This document shows positions 15,150 through 23,639 of a DNA stretch of 64,000 bases, piece by piece. The position numbers were made by a program, and so were the translations under genes. Position 1 is the stretch's first letter. The number at the start of each line of letters is the position of its first letter. This stretch comes from Streptomyces sp. Ag109_O5-1 (GTDB lineage Bacteria; Actinomycetota; Actinomycetes; Streptomycetales; Streptomycetaceae), in the NCBI RefSeq assembly GCF_003814875.1, contig NZ_RKQF01000001.1, positions 3,534,001 to 3,598,000 of the forward strand, written 5' to 3'. The notes beneath the pieces are model-generated. The model saw only the letters and a program-made list of their open reading frames with translations. It did not search any database and had not been told where the DNA came from.

Positions 15150-18100
15150 ATGGCGAAATCCGCTCACCGAGCCCTCGACGGCTTCTCCCCCGCGACCCGC
15201 GGCTGGTTCACGGGGGCGTTTTCCGCGCCCACCGCGGCCCAGGCGGGCGCGTGGCAGGCCATCGGTGAGGGCTCGGACGTGCTGGTGGTCGCCCCGACCG
15301 GCTCCGGCAAGACACTGGCCGCCTTCCTCGCCGCCCTGGACCAGCTCGCCTCGACCCCACCCCCGGCCGACCCGAGGAAGCGCTGCCGGGTGCTGTACGT
15401 GTCGCCGCTGAAGGCACTCGCGGTCGATGTCGAGCGGAACCTGCGCAGTCCGCTGACCGGCATCCGCCAGGAGTCCGTGCGTCTCGGCCTGCCCGAGCCG
15501 GAGGTGAAGGTCGGCATCCGCTCGGGCGACACCCCGGCAGCCGAGCGCCGCGCCCTGTCCACGCGCCCGCCGGACATCCTGATCACCACCCCGGAGTCCC
15601 TGTTCCTGATGCTGACGTCGGCCACGCGCGACGCGCTGACCGGCATCGAGACGGTGATCCTGGACGAGGTGCACGCGGTCGCCGGCACCAAGCGCGGCGC
15701 ACACCTCGCGCTCTCCCTGGAGCGGCTGGACGAGCTGCTGCCGAAGCCGGCCCGCCGCATCGGTCTGTCGGCGACCGTCCGCCCGGTCGACGAGGTGGCC
15801 CGCTATCTCTCGCCGCGCCGCAAGGTGGAGATCGTCCAGCCGAAGTCCGGCAAGGAGTTCGACCTCTCCGTCGTCGTGCCGGTGGAGGACATGGGGGAGC
15901 TGGGCGGCTCCCCGGCCACCGACGGCAGTGAAGGCGCGGAGAAGCCGTCGATCTGGCCGCATGTGGAGGAGCGGATCGCCGACCTGGTCCAGGCCCACCG
16001 TTCGACGATCGTGTTCGCCAACTCGCGCCGGCTGGCGGAGCGGCTGTGCAACCGGCTCAACGAGATCGCCTACGAGCGCGCGACCGGCGAGCCGCTCGAC
16101 GAGCATCACTCCCCGGCCGAGCTGATGGGCGGCTCGGGCGCGGCCCAGGGCGCCCCGCCGGTCATCGCCCGGGCACACCACGGCTCGGTCTCCAAGGAAC
16201 AGCGCGCGCTGGTCGAGGAGGACCTGAAGGCCGGCCGGCTGCCCGCCGTGGTGGCCACCTCCAGCCTCGAACTGGGCATCGACATGGGCGCGGTGGACCT
16301 GGTCGTCCAGGTCGAGTCCCCGCCGTCGGTGGCCTCCGGACTGCAGCGCGTCGGCCGCGCGGGACACCAGGTCGGCGCGGTCTCCACCGGAGTGGTCTTC
16401 CCCAAGTACCGGGGCGACCTGGTGCAGGCGGCCGTGGTCACCGAGCGGATGCGCACCGGCTCCATCGAGTCCCTGAGGGTCCCGGCCAACCCGCTGGACG
16501 TGCTCGCCCAGCAGCTGGTCGCGATGACCTCCCTGGACACCTGGCAGGTCGACGACCTGCTCGCCATGGTCCGCCGCGCGGCGCCCTTCGCCTCCCTCCC
16601 GGAGTCGGCGTTCACCGCGGTCCTCGACATGCTCGCGGGCCGCTATCCGTCGGACGCGTTCGCGGAGCTGCGCCCGCGCGTGGTCTGGGACCGGGTCGCG
16701 GGGACAATCACCGGCCGCCCGGGCGCCCAGCGCCTCGCCGTCACCTCCGGCGGCACCATCCCCGACCGCGGCCTCTTCGGCGTCTTCCTCGCCGGCGCCG
16801 ACCCCAAGAAGGGCGGCGGCCGGGTCGGCGAGCTGGACGAGGAGATGGTCTACGAGTCCCGGGTGGGCGATGTCTTCACCCTGGGCACCAGCTCCTGGCG
16901 CATCGAGGACATCACCCGCGACCGCGTCCTGGTCTCCCCCGCCCCCGGTGTCCCCGGCCGACTGCCCTTCTGGAAGGGCGACCAGCTGGGCCGCCCGCTC
17001 GAACTGGGCCGCGCGGTGGGCGCGTTCCTGCGCGAGGTCGGCTCGCTCCCCAAGGACGACGCCCGCCTGCGCCTCCTCGCGGCGGGGCTGGATGCGTGGG
17101 CGGCGGACAACGTGCTGTCGTACCTCGACGAACAGCGCGAGGCCTGCGGCCATGTCCCCGACGACCGGACGATCGTGGTCGAACGCTTCCGGGACGAACT
17201 GGGTGACTGGCGGGTCGTCGTCCACTCCCCCTTCGGCGCGCAGGTCCATGCCCCCTGGGCGCTGGCCCTGGGCGCCCGCCTGTCCGAGCGGTACGGCATG
17301 GACGCACAGGTCATGCACGCCGACGACGGCATCGTGCTGCGGCTGCCCGACGCCGACCTGATGGGCCTCGACCTGCTCGACCAGGCACCCATGAAGGCCG
17401 GCACGGAGTACGACGCCGACCAGGCCCCCGTGGGCGCGGCGGACGTCGCCTTCGACAAGGGCGAGGTCGACCAGATCGTCACCGACCAGGTCGGCGGCTC
17501 CGCCCTGTTCGCCTCCCGGTTCCGCGAGTGCGCCGCACGCGCGCTGCTGCTGCCCCGCCGCAACCCCGGCAAGCGCACCCCGCTGTGGCAGCAGCGCCAG
17601 CGCGCCGCCCAGCTGCTGCAGGTGGCGAGTGAGTTCGGGTCCTTCCCGATCGTCCTGGAGGCCGTCCGCGAGTGCCTCCAGGACGTCTTCGACGTCCCGG
17701 GCCTGGTCGAGCTGATGGGCGACCTGGAGTCCCGCAAGGTGCGCCTGGTCGAGGTCACCACCCCCGAGCCGTCCCCCTTCGCCCGTTCCCTCCTCTTCGG
17801 GTATGTCGCCCAGTTCCTGTACGAGGGCGACTCCCCGCTCGCCGAGCGTCGCGCGGCCGCGCTCTCCCTGGACTCCCGGCTGCTGGCCGAACTGCTGGGC
17901 CAGGCGGAGCTGCGCGAACTGCTCGACGCGGACGTCCTGACCGAGCTGGAGCACGAGCTCCAATGGCTCACCGAGGACCGCCGGATCAAGGACCCCGAAG
18001 GCGTCGCCGACGTGCTGCGGCTGCTCGGACCGCTCACGGACGCCGAGTTGGCCGAGCGCGGCGCCGAACCGCACTGGGCCAAGGAACTCGCCGGCGCCCG

Positions 18101-20102
18101 CAGGGCCATCAGGGTGCGGATCGCCGGTACCGGCCACTGGGCGGCGATCGAGGACGCGGGCCGGCTGCGCGACGCCCTCGGCACGGCCCTGCCGGTCGGC
18201 GTCCCCGAGGCCTTCATGGAGCCGGTGAAGGACCCGCTCGGCGACCTCCTCGCCCGGTATGCGCGCACCCACGGCCCGTTCACGTCGACCACCGCGGCCG
18301 CCCGTTTCGGGCTCGGGGTGGCGGTCACCGAGGGCGCGCTGCAACGGCTCGCCGCGGGCGGGCGGGTGGTTCAGGGCGAGTTCCACCCGGCGGGCATCGG
18401 CCAGGAATGGTGCGACGCGGCCGTGCTGCGCAGGCTGCGCCGCCGCTCCCTGGCCGCGCTGCGGCACGAGCTGGAGCCGGTGGCCCCGGCCGCGCTCGCC
18501 CAGTTCCTGCCGCAGTGGCAGCACATCGGCAAGGGGCACGGGCTGCGCGGAGTCGACGGACTGGTGCGCGCCGTCGAGCAGTTGCAGGGTGCGTCGGTAC
18601 CGGCGTCGGCCCTGGAGAAGCTGGTCCTGCCGTCCCGCGTGGCGAACTACACGCCCGCGATGCTCGACGAACTCACCGCCGCCGGAGAGATCGTGTGGGC
18701 CGGCGCGGGCGCTCTGCCCGGCAAGGACGGCTGGGTCTCCCTGTATCTGGCGGACGCGGCCCCCGTGCTCCTCCCGCCCCCGCACCCCCTGGAGCCGACC
18801 GCCCTCCACCAGTCGGTCCTGGACGCGCTCTCCGGCGGCTACGGCCTGTTCTTCCGTCAGATTGCCGACCAGGTCCGCGCCACCACCCACCCCGACGCCA
18901 CCGACCCCCAACTGGCCGACGCCGTCTGGGACCTGGCCTGGTCCGGTCGGCTCACCAACGACACGCTGGCCCCGATGCGCGCCCTGCTGGGCTCGGGCCG
19001 TACGGCGGGGTCCACGGCCCACCGTGCCAAGCGCGCCGTCCCACGCGGCCGCTATGGCTCTCTGACGGCCGCCGCCCGCGCCGCCTCGCGTACCGGCCCG
19101 CCGACGGTGGCCGGCCGCTGGTCACTGCTCCCGCAGCGGGAGCCGGACACCACCGTCCGTGCCCACGCCGTGGCCCGTACCCTTCTCGACCGGCATGGTG
19201 TGGTCACCCGGGGTGCGGTCGCGGCGGAGGGCATCGAGGGCGGCTTCTCGGCGGTGTACCGCATCCTGTCGGCGTTCGAGGAGAGCGGCCAGGCGCGTCG
19301 TGGTTATGTCGTCGAGGGGCTCGGCGCGGCCCAGTTCGCGATGGACGGCGCGGTCGACCGGCTGCGCGCGGTGTCCAACGCCCGCGACCGCGGCGAGGCC
19401 CTGCCGGGCCGCGGCTTCGGATCCGCCGGCGCACCCGTGTTCGCCGGACCCGACGGAAGCGCGGCCCCGGCAGCCGCTTTCGACGGCCCTTCGCCCCTCG
19501 GCCCCTTCGACACGGCCGACTTCCCCGACCTCGACGGCGACTTCGCCTGGCCCCCGGAACCCCGCACCGCGCCCGGCGACTACGTCTCCCCCAAGGACCT
19601 AGCCCCCGCCGACCCGTTCAGCGCCCCCGGCTACGGCGGCCCCCGGGGCGGCAGCCGCGCGAACCCCTACACCTACGGCAACCACCACACCCGCACTCCT
19701 GCCGCCCCCGACCCCAGAGCCGTCGTCCTCGCCGCCGCCGACCCCGCCAACGCCTATGGCGCCGCACTCCCCTGGCCCGAGCCGCCGACCGGCGCCGGTC
19801 ACAAGCCGGGCCGCAAGGCGGGCTCGCTGGTCGTCCTGGTGGACGGCGAGCTGACCCTCTACATGGAGCGCGGCGGCAAGACCCTGCTGGCCTGGCCCTC
19901 CGCCCCGGACACGGCCGCCACCGACGACCCTCGCCTCCGTACGGCCGCCGAGGCCCTCGCGGCCGCCGCCCGCGCGGGCACCCTCGGCACGGTGACGGTG
20001 GAGCGCGTCAACGGCGTCTCGGCCCTGACCTCGCCCCTGGGCGCCCTCCTGGAGGCAGCGGGTTTCATCGCGACCCCGCGCGGCCTGCGGCTGAGAGCGT
20101 GA
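15150..20102 (+). CDS. lhr: Large ATP-dependent DNA helicase Lhr
   Basis: A 1650-aa superfamily 2 helicase of the Lhr family, which translocates 3'-5' on single-stranded DNA and unwinds DNA or RNA:DNA hybrids in repair. Walker A is APTGSGKT (48-55), the DExH box is DEVH (172-175), motif III is GLSAT (~208), and the helicase C domain carries VATSSLELGIDMG and QRVGRAGH. A long Lhr-type C-terminal region follows. The protein is longer than the common ~1510 aa because of a Pro/Gly/Ala-rich insertion at about residues 1430-1550. The ATG at 15150 lacks a ribosome site, so a leaderless transcript is likely. The downstream nei gene forms the lhr-nei repair pair known from mycobacteria. Confidence 0.95.
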   Translation: MAKSAHRALDGFSPATRGWFTGAFSAPTAAQAGAWQAIGEGSDVLVVAPTGSGKTLAAFLAALDQLASTPPPADPRKRCRVLYVSPLKALAVDVERNLRSPLTGIRQESVRLGLPEPEVKVGIRSGDTPAAERRALSTRPPDILITTPESLFLMLTSATRDALTGIETVILDEVHAVAGTKRGAHLALSLERLDELLPKPARRIGLSATVRPVDEVARYLSPRRKVEIVQPKSGKEFDLSVVVPVEDMGELGGSPATDGSEGAEKPSIWPHVEERIADLVQAHRSTIVFANSRRLAERLCNRLNEIAYERATGEPLDEHHSPAELMGGSGAAQGAPPVIARAHHGSVSKEQRALVEEDLKAGRLPAVVATSSLELGIDMGAVDLVVQVESPPSVASGLQRVGRAGHQVGAVSTGVVFPKYRGDLVQAAVVTERMRTGSIESLRVPANPLDVLAQQLVAMTSLDTWQVDDLLAMVRRAAPFASLPESAFTAVLDMLAGRYPSDAFAELRPRVVWDRVAGTITGRPGAQRLAVTSGGTIPDRGLFGVFLAGADPKKGGGRVGELDEEMVYESRVGDVFTLGTSSWRIEDITRDRVLVSPAPGVPGRLPFWKGDQLGRPLELGRAVGAFLREVGSLPKDDARLRLLAAGLDAWAADNVLSYLDEQREACGHVPDDRTIVVERFRDELGDWRVVVHSPFGAQVHAPWALALGARLSERYGMDAQVMHADDGIVLRLPDADLMGLDLLDQAPMKAGTEYDADQAPVGAADVAFDKGEVDQIVTDQVGGSALFASRFRECAARALLLPRRNPGKRTPLWQQRQRAAQLLQVASEFGSFPIVLEAVRECLQDVFDVPGLVELMGDLESRKVRLVEVTTPEPSPFARSLLFGYVAQFLYEGDSPLAERRAAALSLDSRLLAELLGQAELRELLDADVLTELEHELQWLTEDRRIKDPEGVADVLRLLGPLTDAELAERGAEPHWAKELAGARRAIRVRIAGTGHWAAIEDAGRLRDALGTALPVGVPEAFMEPVKDPLGDLLARYARTHGPFTSTTAAARFGLGVAVTEGALQRLAAGGRVVQGEFHPAGIGQEWCDAAVLRRLRRRSLAALRHELEPVAPAALAQFLPQWQHIGKGHGLRGVDGLVRAVEQLQGASVPASALEKLVLPSRVANYTPAMLDELTAAGEIVWAGAGALPGKDGWVSLYLADAAPVLLPPPHPLEPTALHQSVLDALSGGYGLFFRQIADQVRATTHPDATDPQLADAVWDLAWSGRLTNDTLAPMRALLGSGRTAGSTAHRAKRAVPRGRYGSLTAAARAASRTGPPTVAGRWSLLPQREPDTTVRAHAVARTLLDRHGVVTRGAVAAEGIEGGFSAVYRILSAFEESGQARRGYVVEGLGAAQFAMDGAVDRLRAVSNARDRGEALPGRGFGSAGAPVFAGPDGSAAPAAAFDGPSPLGPFDTADFPDLDGDFAWPPEPRTAPGDYVSPKDLAPADPFSAPGYGGPRGGSRANPYTYGNHHTRTPAAPDPRAVVLAAADPANAYGAALPWPEPPTGAGHKPGRKAGSLVVLVDGELTLYMERGGKTLLAWPSAPDTAATDDPRLRTAAEALAAAARAGTLGTVTVERVNGVSALTSPLGALLEAAGFIATPRGLRLRA

Positions 20103-20169
20103 ACCGCCATGAGAACCTCGCGCCCCACGGGCCCACCCCGCCTCGCCTCTCCCGTGCCACCCTTGACCC

Positions 20170-21000
20170 ATGCCCGAAGGTGACACGGTCTGGCAGGCCG
20201 CCCGGCGCCTGCACGACGCGCTCGCCGGCAAGGCGCTGATCCGTAGCGACTTCCGGGTGCCCAGGTACGCCACCGTCGACCTGACCGGGCGTACGGTCCT
20301 CGGCACCACCCCGCGCGGCAAACACCTGCTCACCCGCTTCGAGGGCGGTCTGACGCTGCACACGCATCTGCGGATGGAGGGCGCGTGGAAGGTCTACGGC
20401 AGCGACGAGCGCTGGCGGGGCGGCCCGGCCCACCAGATCCGGGCGATCCTCGGCACCGCCGACCGCACGGCCGTCGGTTACCGCCTCCAGGTCCTGGAGT
20501 TCCTGCGCACCGGCGAGGAGGAACGCGCCGTGGGCCACCTCGGCCCCGACCTGCTGGGCCCCGACTGGAACTCCGACCGCGCCCTCGCCAACCTCCTCGC
20601 CGATCCCGCCCGCCCGCTGGGCGAGGCCCTACTCGACCAGCGCAACCTGGCCGGGATCGGCAACATCTACAAGAGCGAGCTCTGCTTCCTGATCGGCGCG
20701 ACCCCCTGGCTCCCGGTCGGCGCGCTCCCCGCCGACCGTGCCGCGCAGCTCCCCGGGCTCGCCAAGCGGCTCCTGGAGGCCAACCGTGACCGCCCGGTCC
20801 GCCGGACCACGGGCCTGCGCAACCAGGACCTGTTCGTCTACGGCCGCGCACCCCGCCCCTGTCTGCGCTGCCACACCCCGATCCGCGTCGCCGACCAGGG
20901 CGACGGCTCCCGCGAGCGCCCCACCTACTGGTGCCCCGCCTGCCAGACCGGCCCGGGCCCGGCCCCGCCTCCGTCCCGGAGAACGCGTACGACCAATTGA
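20170..21000 (+). CDS. nei: Fpg/Nei family DNA glycosylase/AP lyase
   Basis: A 276-aa base-excision repair enzyme that removes oxidised bases and nicks the abasic site. The N-terminal MPEGDTV supplies Pro2 as the catalytic nucleophile (after Met removal) and Glu3. The helix-two-turns-helix region contains NLAGIGNIYKSELCF (~160-174). The C-terminal zinc finger has CLRC and CPAC pairs (around 235-261). The final 20 residues are a Pro/Arg-rich tail. It sits 67 bp behind lhr on the same strand, and both genes have TTGACCC immediately before the ATG. The Nei2 subgroup is most likely. Confidence 0.93.
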   Translation: MPEGDTVWQAARRLHDALAGKALIRSDFRVPRYATVDLTGRTVLGTTPRGKHLLTRFEGGLTLHTHLRMEGAWKVYGSDERWRGGPAHQIRAILGTADRTAVGYRLQVLEFLRTGEEERAVGHLGPDLLGPDWNSDRALANLLADPARPLGEALLDQRNLAGIGNIYKSELCFLIGATPWLPVGALPADRAAQLPGLAKRLLEANRDRPVRRTTGLRNQDLFVYGRAPRPCLRCHTPIRVADQGDGSRERPTYWCPACQTGPGPAPPPSRRTRTTN

Positions 21001-21026
21001 CGACCCGTCAGATCCGCTCGTACCGT
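20997..21026 (+). promoter_or_regulatory. Promoter of SDR gene (leaderless)
   Basis: TTGACG (20997-21002, overlapping the nei stop codon), an 18-nt spacer, then TACCGT (21021-21026), 6 nt before the ATG at 21033. There is no ribosome site between the -10 and the ATG. Confidence 0.6.
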
Positions 21027-21032
21027 CCCTTC

Positions 21033-21797
21033 ATGCCCCTCAAGGCGTACGACCTCACCGGACGCACCGCATTCGTCACCGGCGCCGCCGGCGGCATCGG
21101 CCGGGCCTCCGCCGTGCTGCTCGCCGAGGCGGGCGCGACCGTGCACTGTGCCGACCGGGACGCGGAAGGCCTGCACGAGACAGCGACGCTCATCAAGGAC
21201 CATGGCGGCACCGCCCGCACCCACCCTCTCGATGTCACCGACCGGGCGCAGCTTGCGCAGGCCGTGCGGTCCTGCGAGCGGCTGGACGTCATGGCGGCGA
21301 TCGCCGGGATCATGCACCGCAGCACGGTGCTTGAGACCCGGGACGAGGACCTCGACCGGGTGCTGGACGTGAACTTCAAGGGGGTACTGCACGCCTGCCA
21401 GGAGGCGGCGTGGCTGATGCTGGCCCGGCGCAGCGGCGGCAGCATCGTCACCATGGCGTCCGGCGCGATCGACACCGGCGGCCCCGGACTGCTCTGCTAC
21501 GGCGCGGCCAAGGCGGCCGTGGTCCAGCTGACCAAGACGCTCGCCAACGAGGTCGGCAAGCACGGTATCCGCGTCAACGCGGTCGCGCCGGGCTGGACCC
21601 GCACACCCATGACCGACCGGCACGACAGCGAGGAACAGCGGCAGACGGAGACGTGGATGGCCCGGATGTCACCCCTGGGCCGGGTCGGCGAGGCGGAGGA
21701 CGTCGCACATGCCGTGCTCTATCTGGCGTCCGACGCCTCCTCGTTCACGACGGGTCAGATCCTGCGCCCGAACGGAGGGGTGGCGATGCCCTGGTAA
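21033..21797 (+). CDS. Short-chain dehydrogenase/reductase
   Basis: A 254-aa classical SDR, NAD(P)-dependent. The cofactor motif TGAAGGIG is near residues 14-21. An Asp at the end of beta-2 (CADRDAEG) favours NAD(H). The catalytic set is Ser in TMASGAID (~138), Tyr and Lys in CYGAAKAA (~151-155). The C-terminal portion (DASSFTTGQILRPNGG) is typical of FabG-like enzymes. The substrate is unknown. The ATG is at 21033 because of the promoter spacing; upstream in-frame codons belong to the end of nei. Confidence 0.9.
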   Translation: MPLKAYDLTGRTAFVTGAAGGIGRASAVLLAEAGATVHCADRDAEGLHETATLIKDHGGTARTHPLDVTDRAQLAQAVRSCERLDVMAAIAGIMHRSTVLETRDEDLDRVLDVNFKGVLHACQEAAWLMLARRSGGSIVTMASGAIDTGGPGLLCYGAAKAAVVQLTKTLANEVGKHGIRVNAVAPGWTRTPMTDRHDSEEQRQTETWMARMSPLGRVGEAEDVAHAVLYLASDASSFTTGQILRPNGGVAMPW

Positions 21798-22023
21798 CCC
21801 CCTGCGCCCGCCAGGCGGTCCGCCACCTCCCGGGCCCCAGGGCCCCCGCCGCCCGGGCCCTCGGCACACAGTTCACCGGCAGGAGGCTCAGTCCCCATCC
21901 TCCGGCCGCCACGGCCCCTTCCAACGCCCCGGCGCCGTCGCCGAACGCGATCCTCAGCACGGCCCACCACCACACCGCCGCGAACCCCAGGGCAACCCCC
22001 CAGTGCACTATCCGCCCCACCAT
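21745..22023 (-). CDS. Small membrane protein, hypothetical
   Basis: A 92-aa product. The first ~50 residues form one or two hydrophobic segments (IVHWGVALGFAAVWWWAVL and a Gly/Ala-rich stretch ~30-47). The remainder is Pro/Arg/Gly-rich and disordered. The ATG at 22023 is chosen because GGAGG lies 8 nt upstream. Its 3' end overlaps the end of the SDR gene on the other strand by 53 bp, so the true protein could be shorter if a sequencing or annotation stop was missed, but the frame is intact here. No known family. Confidence 0.55.
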   Translation of the reverse strand: MVGRIVHWGVALGFAAVWWWAVLRIAFGDGAGALEGAVAAGGWGLSLLPVNCVPRARAAGALGPGRWRTAWRAQGVTRASPPLRSGAGSDPS

Positions 22024-22086
22024 GGCCGCCACCTCCAGCCGGACGCTAGAACGCCACCCGGCCCACCGGGGAGGCGCACCAAGGGC

Positions 22087-22425
22087 TCACCGATGCAACA
22101 GCCGTCGGACGGCACCGGCCACTGCTACGCGTTCTCCGCCTGGAACATCCAGTGCTGCTTCTCGAGAACGCATCCGGGTGATCACGGGGCCCAGCGCATC
22201 CGCCAGGGTTCCCGTCGCGTCCGCGTCCTTGGCCCAGCCCGCGGGTGCCGTCCCGATGCCGCTGCCGGAGGCCACCGTGACCGCCCGCCCGTCCGGTGGG
22301 ACACCCAGTGCCGAGGCCCGCTCGGCGACCGGCGCCAGGTCCGCCAGATCGGCGAGGGCGCCCTGCAGCGCATCGGCCACGGTCTTCAGGTCCGCGTGGG
22401 ACAGCGGGCTCTTCACGACGTACAT
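22087..22425 (-). CDS. Hypothetical protein
   Basis: A 112-aa soluble protein (MYVVKSPLSHADLKTVADALQ at the start would exceed family recognition; only a helical N-terminus rich in Ala/Leu/Asp is evident). The ATG at 22425 is preceded by GGAGAG at a good distance. The central part has a short Gly/Ser-rich segment (VASGSGIGTAPAGW), and the C-terminus is Arg-rich. I do not recognise a family. It lies downstream of clgR on the same strand, separated by a hairpin terminator, so it is probably a separate unit. Confidence 0.6.
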   Translation of the reverse strand: MYVVKSPLSHADLKTVADALQGALADLADLAPVAERASALGVPPDGRAVTVASGSGIGTAPAGWAKDADATGTLADALGPVITRMRSREAALDVPGGERVAVAGAVRRLLHR

Positions 22426-22526
22426 GCGCTCTCTCCGGTCGTCGGTGGGCCCCCTGTCACGCCTCTCCCACCATGACCGCACCACCGGACACCGGCAAAT
22501 GGACGCATGTCCCCGCCGGACGCACG

Positions 22527-22581
22527 AAAGCCCCGGCCGCACCACCCCCAGATGTCCCTGGAGGAGCCCCGGCCGGGGCCT
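22527..22581 (-). terminator. Hairpin terminator of clgR
   Basis: Minus-strand GGCCCCGGCC (about 22571-22581) pairs with GGCCGGGGCTTT (22527-22538) across a ~30-nt loop. It lies 35 bp after the clgR stop codon. Confidence 0.6.
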
Positions 22582-22615
22582 CGTACACTTCTGTCGGTCT
22601 AGGCCCGCGCAGGCG

Positions 22616-22984
22616 TCACGCGGCGACCACGTCCACTGCCTCGGCGGGCGCCTTGATGGTCACCCGTTCCGGTGGCACACCGGTCACCGAGACGGTACCC
22701 AGCATCGGACGCACCGGCGTGGGCTCGGTGGCCTGAGCGGACTGGGCCAGCTCGGCGAGGGCGAGCTCGTCGCTCACTTCCCGCATGAGCTCGGACATCC
22801 GTACGTCCAGCGCGTCGCAGATGGCGGAGAGCAGCTCGGAGGAAGCCTCCTTCTGCCCCCGCTCCACCTCGGAGAGATAGCCGAGTGAGACTCGGGCGGA
22901 CGAGGAGACTTCGCGCAGAGTACGGCCCTGGCGCTGGCGCTGCCGACGCAGCACGTCACCAAGCAGGCGACGGAGCAGAATCAT
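22616..22984 (-). CDS. clgR: ClgR, XRE-type activator of clp protease genes
   Basis: A 122-aa transcription factor. The helix-turn-helix domain spans residues ~8-62 (TLREVSSSARVSLGYLSEVERGQ would be the core; the recognition helix is near VSLGYLSEVERG). The middle region is Ala/Glu-rich. The C-terminus ends in Val-Val-Ala-Ala, the apolar tail that in Streptomyces makes ClgR a ClpP substrate. ClgR activates clpP1P2, clpC and lon genes and its own promoter. The ATG at 22984 is preceded by GGGAG. It follows cinA by 109 bp, room for its own promoter, in the conserved pgsA-cinA-clgR neighbourhood. Confidence 0.93.
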   Translation of the reverse strand: MILLRRLLGDVLRRQRQRQGRTLREVSSSARVSLGYLSEVERGQKEASSELLSAICDALDVRMSELMREVSDELALAELAQSAQATEPTPVRPMLGTVSVTGVPPERVTIKAPAEAVDVVAA

Positions 22985-23093
22985 CGGTGGCTCCCTCCTC
23001 GGACCGCGTAGCCGCATCCTTCACGCCCCACCGTACCGCCTTGCGCCGCGGCCGTGCGGGGAGCGATGTCGTGTTCACTCAGGGCTGCAAACA

Positions 23094-23639
23094 TCAAAAC
23101 CCCCCGTTCTGTTCCGTATCCTGTGTCCGCTCATTCCCGGTCTGTTCGCTCGCAAGCTCCCTCAGAAGCAGTGCGAGTACGCTCCGTACACTCTCTCTAC
23201 GAATTTCCGCGCGGTCGCCGTTCAACCGCAGGGCCTCCACTTTTCCGCCAGCGGCAGAACCGGCGCCAGGGCCGAACGGCCCGTCGACGGCCACGAAAAC
23301 CGTCCCGACCGGCTGGCCGTCCTGCGGTTCGGGGCCGGCGACTCCGGTGGTCGCAAGGCCCCAGTCGGCGCCGAGCGCCTTCCGCACTCCGGCCGCCATC
23401 TGGGCCGCGACCTGCGGATCCACTGCTCCGCGCTGGGCCAGGAGGGTGGCGTCGACACCGAGCAGATCGTGCTTCAGCTCGGTGGCGTAGGCGGTGACCG
23501 AGCCCCGGAACGCCTTGGACGCCCCCGGGACGGTGGTGACCTCCGCCGCCACCAGGCCGCCGGTGAGCGACTCGGCGACAGCCAGGGTCTCACCCCTCAC
23601 CGTCAGTAGTCGCACCAGTTCGGCGGCCGTGGAATTCAC
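23094..23639 (-). CDS. cinA: CinA C-terminal domain protein (nicotinamide-nucleotide amidase, PncC type)
   Basis: A 181-aa stand-alone CinA C-terminal domain. Such proteins (PncC) deamidate nicotinamide mononucleotide in NAD recycling. Conserved segments are VAESLTGGLVAAEVT (~20-34), the GS.TAYATELKHDLLGV stretch (~49-64) and TTGVAGP (~100-106). The N-terminal MoCF-like domain of full-length CinA is absent, as is normal for actinobacteria. The GTG start at 23639 overlaps the pgsA stop by 4 bp (GTGA), so it is coupled with pgsA. Confidence 0.92.
   Translation of the reverse strand: MNSTAAELVRLLTVRGETLAVAESLTGGLVAAEVTTVPGASKAFRGSVTAYATELKHDLLGVDATLLAQRGAVDPQVAAQMAAGVRKALGADWGLATTGVAGPEPQDGQPVGTVFVAVDGPFGPGAGSAAGGKVEALRLNGDRAEIRRESVRSVLALLLRELASEQTGNERTQDTEQNGGF

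Noticed and set aside
14940..19022. 1360-codon open frame antisense to lhr
   Set aside because: Arises from GC-rich codon bias of lhr on the other strand; its product is Gly/Arg/Gln/Val-rich with no family features, while the plus strand has all Lhr helicase motifs.
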